The notes beneath the pieces are model-generated. The model made no database searches, had not been told where the DNA came from, and saw nothing but the letters and a program-made list of their open reading frames with translations. This document shows positions 51,501-54,797 of a DNA stretch of 64,000 nucleotides, piece by piece. Both the position numbers and the translations under genes were made by a program. Origin of the DNA: Lucinisca nassula (Eukaryota > Mollusca > Bivalvia > Lucinida > Lucinidae); assembly GCA_963580285.1 (NCBI GenBank), contig OY757026.1, forward strand, positions 81,633,817-81,697,816. Reading direction: 5' to 3'. The first letter of the stretch is position 1; each line of letters begins with the position of its first letter.

Positions 51501-54500
51501 GCCACCTCAGACAGGGATTTTGTTCAGCTGTGCTTCATGCCTTTGTTACAACTTTCTTGTTGTAAAATTGGGGCTTGTCCAGGATCAGACTTTACTTCAC
51601 CAAAAATAACTCCTTTTCATCATAAAAAATAACTTACTTGAAGAGGATTGTTATGGCCTGCAGCTCAAACATTCAATTAACCAGCTTAGTAGATTATTTT
51701 GTTTGTTTAAATTGAGGTTTAACATCCCCCATTAACACTATGTAGGTCATTTTGGAGTTGTTGCTTTCATTTTTGTGGGACTTTCACATGACACGGAGAT
51801 TAAATGACATCTCAAGCCCTGCTGCCCAATGAAACCAATAGGGTTTATGTGCATGTACGGTCCGACTCGCACCATCTTAGACCTAAGCGGTTTACCAGCA
51901 CTCCTGTACAGTCAGTTTCAGCTCTACATGGAAGCACCTAGCAGTCCAATCAATTTCTCAAAGCCCCAATGGGCATAGGCCAGCTTGATAGATTATACAT
52001 AGCTTATAGGTAGAGCTGGCTAATCGGAGCTGCAAATATAATCGATTATCAGCCCTGTCATTGCGATCGATGATCGATTAGTAATCGCTAAAGTTTTTGT
52101 TATAATTTTACCTGTCTGGGTTTCTATCTGAGCGTGACTCTTACCATATGTTGCACTTGACCATGTGTATATTTGAGCAGACAGGCATTAGCAAACAGTG
52201 TAGACCCCGATGAGACGCCGCAGAATGCGGCGTCTCATCGTGGTCTGCACTGTTTGCCACTCATCCAGCTATTTTAGGCATAACTTTGAGTAGTAAATTG
52301 TACCTATCAAGTAATCGATTAAAAGCAAATCAGAAATGATAATCATTTTTGTGGAATTTATCGATCGATTAATCGATTGTACGATTAATCGTGTCAGCCT
52401 TACTTATAGGTTTATAACCAATCTCTGACAACTGCCCCAGGGTGTAGACTCTTCAAATCAGTGGTTAGAGCATTGGACAACCTGGGTCCAATTGTTCAAA
52501 GCATCATTAGCTTAACGAGCTTGTTAGGTGTCAACCTGTTAACTGTTCTAACAAGTAATATATCTAATACATTGTGATTTTTGCTGAAAAAAAGGAGAGC
52601 AGCTTTTGCATCTGCAAAAGCTGCTCTCATTTTTTTCAGCAAAAATATAAGTATATTTGCCATATTAAATGAAAAAAAATTTAACGATATGTTAACTAAC
52701 GATGTTGTTAGTGTTGAACAACTGCCTCCTGGGCTGCAGGGTCTTTTTTACAGCTCTTCTTTGTTTGTTTATTTTTTGACACTGATATACAGTCTAACTT
52801 CGATGGCTTGATCCCCTGTGGGACCATGAAAATTTGTTCAAGACAATGATAGTTTGAGCCACTATGGTTACTATAAGTGCCACACAAGAATTGTTTGAGC
52901 CACTATGGTTACTATAAGTGCCATACAAGGGGGCATAATGGAGATAATTGTTTGAGCCACTATGGTTACTTTAAGTGCCATACAAGGGGGCATAATGGAG
53001 ATAATTGTTTGAGCCACTATGGTTACTATAAGTGCCATACAAGGGGGCATAATGGAGATAATTGTTTGAGCCACTATGGTTACTATAAGTGCCATACAAG
53101 GGGGCATAATGGAGATAATTGTTTGAGCCACTATGGTTAATATAAGTGCCATACAAGGGGGCATAATGGAGATAATTGTTTGAGCCACTATGGTTACTAT
53201 AAGTGCCACACAAGAGGGCATAATGGAGATAATTGTTTGAGCCACTATGGTTACTATAAGTGCCATACAAGGGGGCATAATGGAGATAATTGTTTGAGCC
53301 ACTATGGTTACTATAAGTGCCATACAAGGGGGCATAATGGAGATAATTGTTTGAGCCACTATGGTTACTATAAGTGCCATACAAGGGGGCATAATGGTAA
53401 TTATTGTGGGATATCTTTTTGGTGTTAAATATTATAAATGTATTAACATTGTCGTATGTACTCATTGGAATCACCTAGAGTCCACACAGCATACGAGTTT
53501 GCACAATGTATGTTGTGTGAACTCATTAGAATCACCTCAATGAGGCAATTCTAGTGAGTACACACTGCATACATTTGCACGATAAAAGAAAATCTCCATA
53601 AAATTTCCCTATTTCGTATTCAGAGGAATTCCTTGTAGTCTAGAGAACAGGTTCTACTCATCCATGGTAAATGAGGCATCTGAGTTCGAGCCATTGAAGT
53701 TCTACTATGTTGATAAATTGCTTTTTCTTACATGCTTTTCAATGAAATATAGAGATTTCTCACAGGATACGAGTTTGCACAATGTATGTTGTGTGAACTC
53801 ATTAGAATCACCTCAATGAGGCGATTCTAATGAGTACACGCTGCATACATTTGCACGATAAAAGAAAATCTCCATAAATTTTCCCTATTTCGTATTCATA
53901 GGAATTCCTTGCAGTCTAGAGAATGGGTTCTACTCATCCATGGTTAATGAGGCATCTGAGTTTGAGCCATTGAAGTTCTACTCTCTTGATAAATTGCTTT
54001 ATTTTATTCTCTGCAGTGAAATCAATGCATATCTTAACCCTTCTCTTGCTGAATATTCATTTTAGCCACACCCATTTCTGTCTATCAACCAATCAAATTA
54101 CTTGATGTTATTTATTGCTACAAATTCATAAACTGAATGTCAAACATTGTAGATCCTGATCAGATGGCTTCTTCAGAGCCATCTGATCTGGATCTACACT
54201 GTTTGCAAAGATAGGGGGTGTCGTGAACAGCAAGAAAAGGGTTAAACAAATAAAAATGATATTTACACATTTCGAAAATATATGATAATTTCACACTGTG
54301 AAAAATAACATGGCCTTGTTATTTTCACAGTAGCAGCCTGGACTAGTTTTTCTCGCCAAAATTCATATGTTATCGATGAAATAATTCTGTAAAATACCTT
54401 AAAAATGACCCTTTAAATGCCGTATTCAAAATGTTGATCTGTTTATGCTTTGAAACTGACAGTTGTGACGTCATAGCCAGGTAAAAATTATGACGTACGA

Positions 54501-54694
54501 TAATGTATGCACTTGTGAAAATTTGTATGTTTTCAACACACTCGATGAAATATTTTTGGTATCCACCTCAAAAAAAGTTAATATTCTCTATTGCATTTCT
54601 CTTCTTCAGATCGATGTCAATTTATCTGGACACCCTAAATATCTTCATCAGAATAGCTATGATTCTAGGTGGTGGTGGAAACCGACGAAGATGA
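9375..54694 (+). CDS. GHITM: GHITM: mitochondrial inner-membrane BAX-inhibitor-1 family protein (whole gene, 7 coding exons)
   Basis: Joined coding segments are 9375-9597, 18019-18130, 26294-26435, 36994-37192, 40928-41026, 48989-49160 and 54610-54694. They give 1,032 nt, or 343 residues plus TGA, close to the length of vertebrate GHITM. Intron phases are 1, 2, 0, 1, 1, 2 and all introns are GT-AG. The family (TMBIM5/MICS1) sits in the inner mitochondrial membrane, supports cristae structure and cytochrome c retention, and is implicated in calcium-proton exchange. An Arg-rich, Ser/Thr-rich presequence covers about residues 1-50. Hydrophobic segments lie near 82-102, 126-144, 160-178, 189-208, 212-233, 245-263, 269-291 and 318-338. 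Strong family blocks include ALCYYGLGLSNE, APSEKFLNMG, PPTTALGAGLYS and YGGLVLFSLFLLYDSQK. Acidic residues D292, D312 and D323 stand in the C-terminal half. About 98 percent of the gene is intron. Confidence 0.96.
9618..9830. mobile_element. T1 MITE
   Basis: Bounded by TTAA at both ends, with inverted ends CCCTTATCCTGCTGAATA and AGCAGGACAAGGG. The centre is a palindrome with AGATGGCTTC|TTCAGAAGCCATC inside the GTAGATCCTGATC arms. The TTAA target and CCC ends are those of piggyBac-type elements. Confidence 0.85.
9938..10042. repeat. Conserved 105-bp block, copy 1
   Basis: From GGTGGACATCAGGGGAGC to CTAGGACCTGGAAATGG it matches 38686-38790 at about 90 percent, whereas the flanks do not match. 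Both strands are open in both copies. I do not recognise the source family. Confidence 0.75.
10326..10465 (+). repeat. SINE-like fragment with AAAACCGGAGTACCCGGAG core
   Basis: It carries the AACCGGAGTACCCGGAG and AAAAACCACCTGAC segments and a T-rich start with GGTTTTACGGCCC. A related copy lies at 33243-33375. The boundaries are uncertain. Confidence 0.5.
10566..10768. mobile_element. T1 MITE
   Basis: TTAACCCTTGACCTGCTG start, GCAGGACAAGGGTAA end. The central palindrome is reduced to GTAGATCCTGATCAGAAGCC..GATCTGGATC. Confidence 0.8.
10990..13860. repeat. 145-bp tandem array inside the H2 element
   Basis: About twenty diverged units follow the pattern CCTTGTGAACACACTAGAGG, CACAGTTTTGGTCCGATC, ATGATCATCTTGACAATATC, GAATATGGGTCATGTCGG. 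Well-preserved neighbours are 145 bp apart (12383 and 12528). A stretch near 12950-13330 recurs at 13360-13720, a higher-order duplication. Confidence 0.9.
13861..14735. repeat. 119-bp tandem array inside the H2 element
   Basis: Around seven units follow the pattern CATAACTTTTGAACCATTTG, AGATAGAGCCTTCATATTTG, GCATGTATGTTCCTTGTGAC, with TTGACCTGTGACCTTGACC between. The first pair is 119 bp apart. It is unrelated to the 145-bp unit beside it. Confidence 0.88.
15190..15256. repeat. Perfect palindrome, AGGAGCAAATTC type
   Basis: The arms GGGGTCAATTCTTAAAGG and their exact complement meet at GCTCC|TTAGGAGC. Related palindromes lie at 39300-39385 and 39795-39895. Confidence 0.85.
15446..15848. mobile_element. 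M1 MITE
   Basis: It begins near GCGAACTTCTATGGCTCG and ends GAGCCACCGAAGTTCTACTG. In the middle is a palindrome GTGTACTCATTAGAATCGCC and its complement. A 53-bp segment ending AATTATCCCCCACCAGTT is duplicated in tandem near 15660-15750. Confidence 0.82.
15998..16235. mobile_element. M2 MITE
   Basis: The centre is a hairpin, TTTTGCTGAAAAAAATGTGA with GCAGCTTTTGCA|TGCAAAAGCTGC. The outer parts carry GTTAGTTAACATATGGTTAA and ACTAATGAGCTCATTAAGC, as in other M2 copies. Confidence 0.75.
16296..16480. mobile_element. M3 MITE, partial
   Basis: It holds AACATGCCTACGG, then TTTTACCACC, and the AACATAGATTGTGGG / CCCACAATCTATGTT arms. The usual TTAGAACCGCC core is replaced by a decayed sequence around GTTGCAACTGCGTCGG. 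Confidence 0.65.
16707..16842 (+). mobile_element. S1 SINE, 3' half
   Basis: It starts within the GGGATTGAGATGTCATG segment and continues through GGGTAAAAGTCCCAC, AAAATTGGAAGCAACGTC and a decayed tail. The tRNA-side half is missing. Confidence 0.75.
16857..17059. mobile_element. T1 MITE
   Basis: TTAA at both ends, CCCTTATCTTGCTG start and AGCAAGAGAAGGG end. The central palindrome GTAGATCCAGATCAGATGG..CCATCTGATCAGGATC is intact. It inserted into or next to the end of the SINE fragment. Confidence 0.85.
17258..17558 (+). mobile_element. S1 SINE, full length, 13-bp target duplication
   Basis: A 301-bp copy from the CCCGCCCATAGAGGCTTGAAG head to the CAAATCAAACAAACAAA tail. It is flanked by perfect direct repeats TATTTGAGCCAGC at 17245-17257 and 17559-17571, which proves retroposition. 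The tail GACGTTAAACCTCAAATC resembles mollusc SINEs of the V or RUDI group; that name is a guess. Confidence 0.9.
18019..18130 (+). CDS. GHITM: GHITM coding exon 2 (residues 75-112)
   Basis: Acceptor TTTTCCAG|CATTC, donor TCTGT|GTAAGT (phase 1 in, phase 2 out). It encodes the first membrane segment, GLVAGASALGIGALCYYGL, followed by GLSNEPG, a block nearly invariant in animal GHITM. Confidence 0.96.
18190..18373. mobile_element. T1 MITE, decayed
   Basis: Left end CTTATCCTGCTAAAC without a clear TTAA, right end AGCAGGACAAGGGTTAA. The central palindrome is shortened to GATTTAGATCATATGGC. Confidence 0.65.
18463..24437. repeat. 36-bp dyad satellite, about 165 units, within GHITM intron 2
   Basis: The unit is CATTTCATGTGATACATC followed by TGCCTAGCAGATGTTTGG. 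Every unit holds an inverted repeat CATCTGC-CTA-GCAGATG. In the 5' part (18570-18650) units are 37 bp, elsewhere mostly 36 bp. Since 36 is a multiple of three, long open frames appear on both strands, reading as a 12-residue repeat (HVIHLPSRCLAF or MYHMKCQTSARQ). They end wherever a 37-bp unit occurs and are not genes. Variants such as GTGTGGTATTTC, CAGCTGCC and CTAACAG recur in blocks. Confidence 0.97.
22698..23203. repeat. Higher-order repeat: two adjacent 253-bp copies in the satellite
   Basis: Blocks of seven units (six of 36 bp and one of 37) beginning GGTTGGTCATTTC lie at 22698 and 22951 and are nearly identical; a third block starts at 23204 and then diverges. Another long identity joins about 20620-20880 to 23400-23660, 2,780 bp apart. 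Confidence 0.9.
24450..24705. repeat. Repeat with GGGCCAGACTAGCTAGTTTC, copy 1
   Basis: From GTTCTAGAAAGGGTTATCC to CAGACAACAGCTGTAGTG it matches 32853-33118 at over 90 percent and 38482-38842 more loosely. No terminal structure was found. The family is not recognised. Confidence 0.8.
24718..24998 (+). mobile_element. H1 element, TATCCCCACG..CTAGT
   Basis: It begins TATCCCCACGTTTTTC, hairpins to GAGGGATATTG, then a TCCGTCCGTCTGTCTG-like stretch and TCTCCTCCTAAACCGTTAG. It ends GCGCGCTCTAGT between Ts. It is closely related to 45656-45899. Confidence 0.78.
25076..25285. mobile_element. T1 MITE
   Basis: TTAA at both ends, CCCTTATCTTGCTGAATATTC start and AACAGCAAGATAAGAG end, central palindrome intact. 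Confidence 0.85.
25323..25800. repeat. TCATATGACGTCG repeat with hairpins
   Basis: It shares TATCATATGACGTCGCG, CACTAGTGGATTAAATATGC and GTCATATGATAAATAGAATC with copies at 42500-42656 plus 45494-45551 and at 50733-51070. Two hairpins built on CAACTCGTTGAGGAAAAGG follow in tandem. The element class is not recognised. Confidence 0.7.
26001..26276 (+). mobile_element. S1 SINE whose target duplication forms the GHITM exon 3 acceptor tract
   Basis: The SINE runs from GGCCCCGCCTATCGGAGC to a shortened tail ACTTTAAAA. It is flanked by CCATTGTTT at 25992-26000 and 26277-26285. The right copy continues straight into GTTTACAG|G, the exon 3 splice acceptor, so the insertion point was 17 bp upstream of the exon. 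Confidence 0.85.
26294..26435 (+). CDS. GHITM: GHITM coding exon 3 (residues 112-159)
   Basis: Acceptor TTTACAG|GTTG, donor GATG|GTAAGT; phase 2 in, phase 0 out. It encodes the LWPKEVKMRIRDTYMY loop and the second membrane segment (GATVGVTALSAVAVS). Confidence 0.96.
26848..29655 (+). mobile_element. H2 element lacking the 5' hairpin
   Basis: It starts at GGGATCACTTTTGGGATC without the TTAGCTCACC hairpin, then has TGCGTGCGTGCGTCCGTG, TCTCCTCCTAAACCACTG and ACCAAACTTCACAGG. It ends GATCAGGTGAGCGATCC, AGGGCCATCATGGCCCT, CTTGT. The interior is the 167-bp array. Confidence 0.7.
27093..29515. repeat. 167-bp tandem array, about 14 units
   Basis: The unit runs CTTCTTCTCTGAAACCACAA, TTTGATATTTGGTATGAAGC, GGACCCCTACCAAGATTG, GCCCCGGGGCCCTTTGG, CTTATATAGGGAAAATC. 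Successive starts (27104, 27271, 27437) are 166-167 bp apart. Copies are over 90 percent identical and fall into two alternating types (GGGGCCAAAAATG and GGGACAAAAAATG). Confidence 0.95.
29665..31279 (+). mobile_element. Second H2 element, directly downstream
   Basis: It starts GGATCACTTTTTGTCTG ten bases after the first one ends and closes with the same GATCAGGTGAGCGATCC hairpin and CTTGT. It holds about seven more diverged units of the 167-bp repeat (29870-31100). Confidence 0.72.
31600..32300. repeat. Internal tandem duplication of the TA-target MITE
   Basis: A segment from GCTCTGTTTTGGCGGGAAAA through TGACTGCCGAGTTC to AGACCAACAGCGTTATAACG occurs twice (about 31636-31970 and 32038-32300). 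A C-run separates them. Confidence 0.75.
32688..33173. mobile_element. T1 MITE interrupted by another repeat
   Basis: TTAA at both ends, CCCTTATCTTGCTG start, ATAAGGG end and central palindrome intact. The right arm is broken after GATTGGCTGAAAATATG by a copy of the 24450 repeat and resumes with AGTCAGAAATGGGTGTGG. Confidence 0.8.
32853..33118. repeat. Repeat with GGGCCAGACTAGCTAGTTTC, copy 2, nested
   Basis: It is over 90 percent identical to 24450-24705. GAAAATATGTTCTAGAAAG appears on both edges (from about 32846 and 33113), so its insertion duplicated or recombined that 19-bp sequence. Confidence 0.78.
33243..33375 (+). repeat. SINE-like fragment, copy 2
   Basis: It matches 10326-10465 loosely, with TTTAATGGCCCTTAGAAG, AAAACTGGAGTACTTGGAG and CTTGACCCTTTTGCTGCAG. 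Confidence 0.45.
33425..34990. repeat. 66/51-bp tandem array derived from an M2 end
   Basis: The long unit is CTGGGGCCAGTTGTTCAAAA, CTAACAAATTCATTAGTTG, AAGTTACATTAAAACTTCTA, TCACAAT. A short form lacks the CAAATTCATTAGTTGAA part. Long and short units alternate in blocks, and one block recurs 548 bp on (33693 and 34241). The array ends in an M2 element whose terminal sequence is the unit itself. Confidence 0.92.
34975..35400. mobile_element. M2 MITE, decayed
   Basis: It begins CTGGGGCCATTTGTTC and contains two successive sets of GGCAAAGATACTATTATTTTG / ATTTTTGCTGAAAAAATTG with AGAACAGTTAACATTTTGAG. The central hairpin is replaced by A-rich sequence. Confidence 0.6.
35465..35678. mobile_element. 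T1 MITE
   Basis: Left end CTAAACCTTTTCTTGCTG (TTAA decayed), right end AACAGCAAGATAAGGGTTAA, central palindrome nearly intact. Confidence 0.8.
35825..36054. mobile_element. T2 MITE, empty-site reference
   Basis: TTAATCCGTTGTATATTGG start, GAAATGGGTTAA end, and the palindrome CCTGATCAGATGCCACA|TTCTGTGGCATC. Its uninterrupted TTTTATTCTATTTTTGAC (35914-35931) is the site occupied by an H1 element in the copy at 45557. Confidence 0.82.
36124..36471. mobile_element. M1 MITE
   Basis: TACAGTTGAACTTCGGTGG start, AAGTTCCACTGTA end, central palindrome GTATACTCATTTGAATCGCC / GGCGATTCTAATGAGTAC. Confidence 0.85.
36578..36878 (+). mobile_element. S1 SINE, full length, 9-bp target duplication
   Basis: A 301-bp copy, CCGCCCCCGCCCATCGGGGC to CTCAAATCAAACAAACA, with TTTTGGTCC at 36569-36577 and 36879-36887. 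It ends about 115 bp before GHITM exon 4. Confidence 0.9.
36994..37192 (+). CDS. GHITM: GHITM coding exon 4 (residues 160-226)
   Basis: Acceptor TTTTCAG|GCC (phase 0), donor GGAG|GTATGT (phase 1). It encodes membrane segments 3, 4 and part of 5, with the conserved GVMGAVVAPLTLLGGPLL and IRAAWYTAG. A T1 MITE begins at intron base 6. Confidence 0.96.
37198..37409. mobile_element. T1 MITE abutting the GHITM exon 4 donor
   Basis: The TTAA at 37198-37201 supplies the sixth intron base; only GTATG precedes it. The right end AACAGCAAGATAAGAGTTAG has lost its TTAA. The central palindrome is intact. Confidence 0.85.
37446..37711. mobile_element. M3 MITE
   Basis: It begins AAACATGCCTATACAAATAC and ends GTGGGCATGTTTT. 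TTTTACCGCC, ATATAGGTTGTGGGTAC and AACCACCTCGATGAGGCAG|TTCTAAC lie between, then CCCAGTTTTACTAC near the right end. Confidence 0.78.
37924..38155. mobile_element. T2 MITE
   Basis: TTAACCCGTTGCATGCGGG start, CATACAATGGGTTAA end, and a palindrome with GAGACGCCGCAGAACGCGG. Perfect TTAA at both sides. Confidence 0.85.
38211..38398. mobile_element. T1 MITE, left end lost
   Basis: It starts in AGTTAGCCACACCCATTTC, keeps the central palindrome and ends AGCAGGATAAGTTTTAA. Confidence 0.78.
38482..38842. repeat. Repeat with GGGCCAGACTAGCTAG, copy 3, holding the 105-bp block
   Basis: It follows the 24450 copy through GACCCTCAAATATTTTC, then at 38686-38790 contains the same 105-bp block as 9938-10042, and then resumes with GGGCAGGGAGACTC and GCCGCCACACATTCCC. 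The block behaves as an insertion here. Confidence 0.75.
39050..39123 (-). repeat. tRNA-like SINE head, minus strand
   Basis: On the minus strand, GATAGCTCGGTGGTAGAGCG (box A) and GCGGGTTTGATCCC (box B) flank a long anticodon region. An A-box scrap repeats at 39121-39135. The arms are imperfect, so this is a SINE head and not a tRNA gene. Confidence 0.6.
39172..39898. repeat. Tandem duplication, 519-bp offset, broken by a SINE
   Basis: The block GGAAGCATGGAATACAC to GTAGACCCTTTAT occurs at about 39179-39388 and 39698-39898. Each copy ends in the AGGAGCAAATTC palindrome and then meets a different element: a SINE in the first, an H1 element in the second. Confidence 0.78.
39391..39692 (+). mobile_element. 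S1 SINE, full length
   Basis: Head CCATCTGGGCTTGAAG, body with AACCGCTTAGAGGATC and GGGCTTGAGATGTCATTTC, tail CTCAAATCAAACAAATAAA. No clear target duplication, because it lies at a duplication joint. Confidence 0.85.
39901..40666 (+). mobile_element. H1 element, TATAGCCCC..CTAGT, with a SINE inside
   Basis: It begins TATAGCCCCGCTGGG with a hairpin to AGTGGGGGCTAT and ends GCGGGGCTATAGTCAG, TTCTAGT. The interior repeats CATGAAACTTCACACAAA and GGAGTTATTGCCCTT about three times. It is a longer relative of 6928-7236. Confidence 0.75.
39991..40082 (+). mobile_element. 5'-truncated S1 SINE with 8-bp target duplication
   Basis: Only the last 92 bp remain, from GGGTAAAAGTCCCAC to the CAAACAAACAAAA tail. 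TCATGATA stands at 39983-39990 and 40083-40090. The uninterrupted site is visible at about 7002-7011 in the related H1 copy. Confidence 0.9.
40851..40908 (+). mobile_element. S2 SINE tail, 20 bp before GHITM exon 5
   Basis: GGCCTAAATAGTATTGACTG and GGCCATTAAACTCCAAACG match the reverse complement of 60860-60910 and 61372-61420. It ends in AACAAACAGAAAC, after which only the TTTTATTTTGCAG acceptor remains. Confidence 0.75.
40928..41026 (+). CDS. GHITM: GHITM coding exon 5 (residues 226-259)
   Basis: Acceptor TATTTTGCAG|GC, donor CTTG|GTAAGT, phase 1 both sides, 99 nt. It encodes LSMVAMTAPSEKFLNMG and AGLGVVFMSSLG, the most conserved part of the family. Skipping this exon would keep the frame. 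Confidence 0.96.
41505..41933. mobile_element. TA-type MITE split by another MITE
   Basis: TACACCACAACCTCATTATAAC at the left and GTTATGAAGAGGTGTAGGTG at the right are inverted ends. The interior is broken at about 41606 by the next element. Confidence 0.6.
41606..41850. mobile_element. MITE with TATGGGCCCCRTCAAG ends, copy 1
   Basis: Inverted ends TATGGGCCCCATCAAGTG and TTCGCTTGGCGGGGCTCATA. The interior has the CGAAGGTTCAGGCGAGC / GCTCGCCAGAACCTTCG inverted pair. A second copy is at 46650-46886. Confidence 0.75.
41965..42366 (+). repeat. 400-bp repeat with GCCGGACAGTGA hairpin, copy 1
   Basis: From ATAAGAATCTTATATGGG through a hairpin (CACTGTCCGGCATCACTCGG and its complement) to ATTTCTATCCCAGGG. 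It matches 48135-48512 in the opposite orientation. The family is not recognised. Confidence 0.8.
42657..45493 (+). mobile_element. H2 element, complete, 2.8 kb
   Basis: TTAGCTCACCGTCACG with a hairpin to GACGAGGTGAGCTTTTGG, then GTGCGTCCGTGCGTGCG, ACCAAACTTCACAGG and the 167-bp array. The end is GATCAGGTGAGCGATCC, AGGGCCATCATGGCCCT, CTTGT. It sits in a broken repeat, which fixes its ends between Ts. Confidence 0.75.
42917..45270. repeat. 167-bp tandem array, about 14 units, copy of the intron 3 array
   Basis: Same unit as at 27093-29515, with the same two subtypes. A two-unit block (CAGGACATTGATATTTGG plus GGGACTAAAAATGCC) repeats in the middle, showing local expansion after insertion. Confidence 0.95.
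45557..46034. mobile_element. T2 MITE split by an H1 element
   Basis: TTAACCCATTGTATGCTTG start and ACAACGGGTTAA end. The palindrome CCTGATCAGATGCCACA|TTCTGCGGCATC lies in the right part. The break at 45656-45899 is exactly filled by an H1 element. Confidence 0.85.
45656..45899 (+). mobile_element. H1 element with defined ends, 244 bp
   Basis: TATCCCCACG start and GCGCGATCTAGT end. Comparison with the empty site at 35914-35931 shows insertion between two Ts, with no duplication beyond T or TT. CCGTCCGTCCGTCTGTCTG follows the 5' hairpin. Confidence 0.85.
46160..46462 (-). mobile_element. S1 SINE, full length, minus strand, 12-bp target duplication
   Basis: A 303-bp copy reading tail first (TGTTTGTTTGTTTGC) to CCCCGATGGGCGGGGGTGG. 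GTTTACATTATT flanks it at 46148-46159 and 46463-46474. Confidence 0.92.
46650..46886. mobile_element. MITE with TATGGGCCCCRTCAAG ends, copy 2
   Basis: TATGGGCCCCGTCAAGCG start and TTCGCTTGGCAGGGCTCATA end. It is about 90 percent identical to 41606-41850. Confidence 0.78.
47036..47180. repeat. Palindromic element, CTGCTCCTAGAGGAGCAG core
   Basis: A hairpin with arms GCAAACAATGTGGACC / GTGCACACTGTTTGC and tip GACTGCTCCTAGAGGAGC. The arms match the T1 and T2 cores, but the flanks do not. Confidence 0.75.
47460..47645. mobile_element. M4 MITE
   Basis: TACAGTAAAACCTGTATTAG start and CAGGTTGGACTGTA end. AAGCAAGC repeats line both arms. Confidence 0.8.
47681..47930. mobile_element. M2 MITE
   Basis: TGGGCCCAGTTGTTCAAAG start and TTTCGAAAAACTGGCCTC end, with the central hairpin GCAGCTTTTGCATTTGCAAA. 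Stem-loop arms TGCTGAAAAAATGTGAG and CTCACATTTTTTCCAGC. Confidence 0.85.
48135..48512 (-). repeat. 400-bp repeat with GCCGGACAGTGA hairpin, copy 2, inverted
   Basis: Reverse-complement match to 41965-42366 from TTGGGATAGAAATTCTG to CACCCATATAAGATTC, with about 15 percent differences. Confidence 0.78.
48621..48869. mobile_element. M2 MITE, best preserved
   Basis: CTGGGGCCACTTGTTCAAAAC start and TTTGAACAACTGGGCCCAG end, central hairpin GCTTTTGCAAACGCAAAAGC. It ends 120 bp before GHITM exon 6. Confidence 0.87.
48989..49160 (+). CDS. GHITM: GHITM coding exon 6 (residues 259-316)
   Basis: Acceptor TTCTTTGCAG|GTGG, donor AATGC|GTAAGT; phase 1 in, phase 2 out. It encodes GMFFPPTTALGAGLYS, the seventh membrane segment (YGGLVLFSLFLLYD with D292) and the YPVYAARPYDPVN loop with D312. 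Confidence 0.97.
49186..49444. mobile_element. M3 MITE
   Basis: The palindrome AACATAGATTGTGGGTACTC, GTTAGAACCGCCTCC and complement lies at 49274-49350. ACCCCACTTTATTTAGGG lies to its left. The element is in reverse order relative to 61661-61931. Confidence 0.75.
49450..49690. mobile_element. Palindromic MITE, intact relative of 7262-9317
   Basis: GTTGTGGGTATTCATTAGAA, CCTCCTCATTGAGGCGG, TTCTAATGAATACCCAC forms an unbroken core. It serves as the empty site for the insertion at 7354-9213. Outer arms near TGGTGATTATTG are partly complementary. Confidence 0.72.
49733..50020 (+). mobile_element. S1 SINE, plus strand, downstream of exon 6
   Basis: Head GGCCCCGCCCGTCGGGGC, tail CTCAAATCAAACAAACAAAC. 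Flanks TGATCAGTTAACT and TGATCAATTAAAC form a 13-bp target duplication with two changes. An internal deletion removes the AAACCGCTTAGAGG segment. Confidence 0.85.
50096..50710. mobile_element. CTTTATA-type MITE broken by a palindrome and an M4 MITE
   Basis: ACAGTCAACCCTCTTTATACC at the left and GTTCTTTATAATGGC plus TCGTTATAACTAGAGTCC at the right look like inverted ends. Between lie a palindrome with TTAGGATCGACTC (50285-50360) and an M4 copy. The boundaries are uncertain. Confidence 0.45.
50380..50562. mobile_element. M4 MITE
   Basis: TACAGTCAAACCTGTCTTAG start, CAGGTTGAACTGTAT end, AAGCAAGC repeats in both arms. Confidence 0.82.
50733..51070. repeat. TCATATGACGTCG repeat, uninterrupted copy
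   Basis: It matches 25323-25800 through TATCATATGACGTCGTG, CACTAGTGGATTAAATATGC and TCATATGATAAATAGAATC, with one AATTTATTAAACTCGG hairpin instead of two. Confidence 0.72.
51250..51421. mobile_element. T1 MITE, left end replaced
   Basis: It starts in TTCATTTAAGCCACACC after an S1-like scrap (GGGCTTGAGATGTCATTTTC). The central palindrome has lost its tip (CTGGTCAGATCTGATC) and the end is AACAGCAAGATAAGGGTTAG. Confidence 0.75.
51697..51979 (-). mobile_element. S1 SINE, minus strand
   Basis: Tail first (TTTTGTTTGTTTAAATTG) to CAAAGCCCCAATGGGC. CCAGCTTAGTAGATTA and CCAGCTTGATAGATTA flank it as a target duplication with two changes. Confidence 0.83.
52011..52402. mobile_element. hAT-like MITE, intact, 8-bp target duplication
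   Basis: TAGAGCTGGCTAATCG start and GATTAATCGTGTCAGCCTTA end, flanked by CTTATAGG at 52003-52010 and 52403-52410. The 8-bp duplication is typical of hAT. The centre is the palindrome GCAAACAGTGTAGACC, GACGCCGCAGAATGCGGCGTC. Confidence 0.85.
52481..52731. mobile_element. M2 MITE
   Basis: CTGGGTCCAATTGTTCAAAGC start and GTGTTGAACAACTGCC end. Central hairpin AGAGCAGCTTTTGCA|TCTGCAAAAGCTGC. Confidence 0.83.
52787..53709. mobile_element. M1 MITE with an expanded internal array
   Basis: TACAGTCTAACTTCGATGG start and GAGCCATTGAAGTTCTACT end. The TTTGAGCCACT..GGTTACT..GGCATAA segment, single in other M1 copies, is expanded to a 57-bp array. The palindrome TTAGAATCACCTCAATGAGG follows. Confidence 0.82.
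52860..53398. repeat. 57-bp tandem array, about 9 units
   Basis: Unit TTGTTTGAGCCACTATGG, TTACTATAAGTGCCATACA, AGGGGGCATAATGGAGATAA, almost identical between copies. As 57 is a multiple of three, several frames stay open on both strands (for example LSHYGYYKCHTRGHNGDNC per unit). These are not genes. Confidence 0.95.
53491..54002. repeat. Tandem duplication of the M1 right half, 276-bp offset
   Basis: ATACGAGTTTGCACAATG starts at 53491 and again at 53767. Both copies run through the palindrome to GAAGTTCTACT and ATAAATTGCTTT. Confidence 0.85.
54034..54245. mobile_element. T1 MITE
   Basis: TTAA at both ends, CCCTTCTCTTGCTG start, AGCAAGAAAAGGG end, central palindrome with one base missing in the tip. 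Confidence 0.85.
54610..54694 (+). CDS. GHITM: GHITM coding exon 7 (residues 316-343 and stop)
   Basis: Acceptor CTTCTTCAG|ATCG (phase 2). It encodes SMSIYLDTLNIFIRIAMIL with D323, then a Gly-rich end GGGGNRRR and TGA at 54692-54694. The basic C-terminus matches the family. Confidence 0.96.
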
Positions 54695-54797
54695 AACAAA
54701 CTTTTGCCGACAGAGTGACATAGACACTGTGTTTAAGGGGAGTGAATACACATTTAAGGGGCACTACTTTTTTCCAGAATTGATTAAGTGCCTGTGA

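Noticed and set aside
52871..53474. Open frames of 80-170 codons on both strands
   Set aside because: They are the 57-bp tandem unit read in several frames.
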